DNA of 64,000 nucleotides, from contig NW_027102661.1 in assembly GCF_036373705.1 (NCBI RefSeq), positions 620,001 through 684,000 on the forward strand. Direction: 5' to 3'. Positions 63,798 to 64,000 of the stretch are shown here, in pieces (the stretch's first letter is position 1; the number at the start of each line of letters is the position of its first letter). The notes under the pieces were generated by a model that was not told where the DNA came from, did not search any database, and saw only the letters and a list, made by a program, of their open reading frames with translations. The DNA comes from Amia ocellicauda. Taxonomy: Eukaryota > Chordata > Actinopteri > Amiiformes > Amiidae. Made by a program: the position numbers and the translations under genes.

Positions 63798-64000
63798 AGT
63801 AACAGCAATGTCGCCGATCCTGCTACGGTCGTATTGTAACAGCAACAACATGTATCGATTTTAAAACTGTCAGTTCCAGCGCCTCGCAAAGCTACCCTTC
63901 TGTGATCGTTTGTTCTCAAGGTCAGGATTTCTTGACACTCCGAGGAAGAGAAAACGATGGCCGGCCGCGTTACAGGGACAGATAACAAAGCACTATCACG
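63798..64000. repeat. Host tRNA-Val cluster right of copy D, start only
   Basis: Same spacer as right of B and C. The window ends about 15 bp before the place where a Val-CAC gene lies in the other copies. Confidence 0.8.

Overview
The window shows a vertebrate nuclear genome, probably a ray-finned fish although that is an inference. It holds a tandem array of one Maverick/Polinton-type DNA virus-transposon (adintovirus-like), embedded in a cluster of tRNA-Val genes. The tRNAs are recognisable as vertebrate Val-AAC and Val-CAC genes. The element carries the Polinton hallmark set: RVE integrase with chromodomain, protein-primed family B DNA polymerase, FtsK/A32-like packaging ATPase, adenain-type cysteine protease, double-jelly-roll major capsid (hexon-like) and penton-like protein. 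There is nothing bacterial: no ribosome-binding sites or operons, but TATA boxes, AATAAA signals, splice sites and a microsatellite-rich host flank.

Layout. Copy A (1-9639) starts inside the hexon gene and lost its right end. Copy B (11903-28058) and copy C (29689-45593) are full length, with matching 185-bp terminal inverted repeats and 6-bp CATAAG target-site duplications. Copy D (about 48025-63791) lost its left end but has the right TIR. Between them (9640-11902, 28059-29688, 45594-48024, 63792-64000) lies host DNA made of repeated modules: eight minus-strand tRNA-Val loci, CAA/ATC microsatellites and two unoccupied CATAAG target sites.

Order within an element: left TIR; early plus-strand genes (gene 1 unknown, gene 2 unknown with a Cys/His cluster, gene 3 small putative myristoylated protein); a poly(A) signal, a TATA box and the late plus-strand block (integrase, penton, pVI/pX-like basic protein, hexon, protease); a convergent poly(A) site; then minus-strand genes read from the right (a five- or six-exon spliced gene with phase-1 introns, a Pro/Ser-rich ORF without ATG, DNA polymerase, ATPase, small basic protein, unknown structural-type ORF); then a non-coding segment and the right TIR.

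State of the genes. No copy is fully intact. Three polymerase lesions are shared by all four copies, and a penton frameshift is shared by the three copies that contain it. They either predate amplification or are recoded. Other lesions are private or shared by subsets, and two of them are distributed in a way that needs recombination or gene conversion. C and D are nearly identical over about 10 kb at a constant offset of 18,198 bp. The least expected content is the phase-1 multi-exon minus-strand gene and the tRNA-Val/Polinton compound repeat. Copy names A-D and gene numbers 1-3 are local labels.
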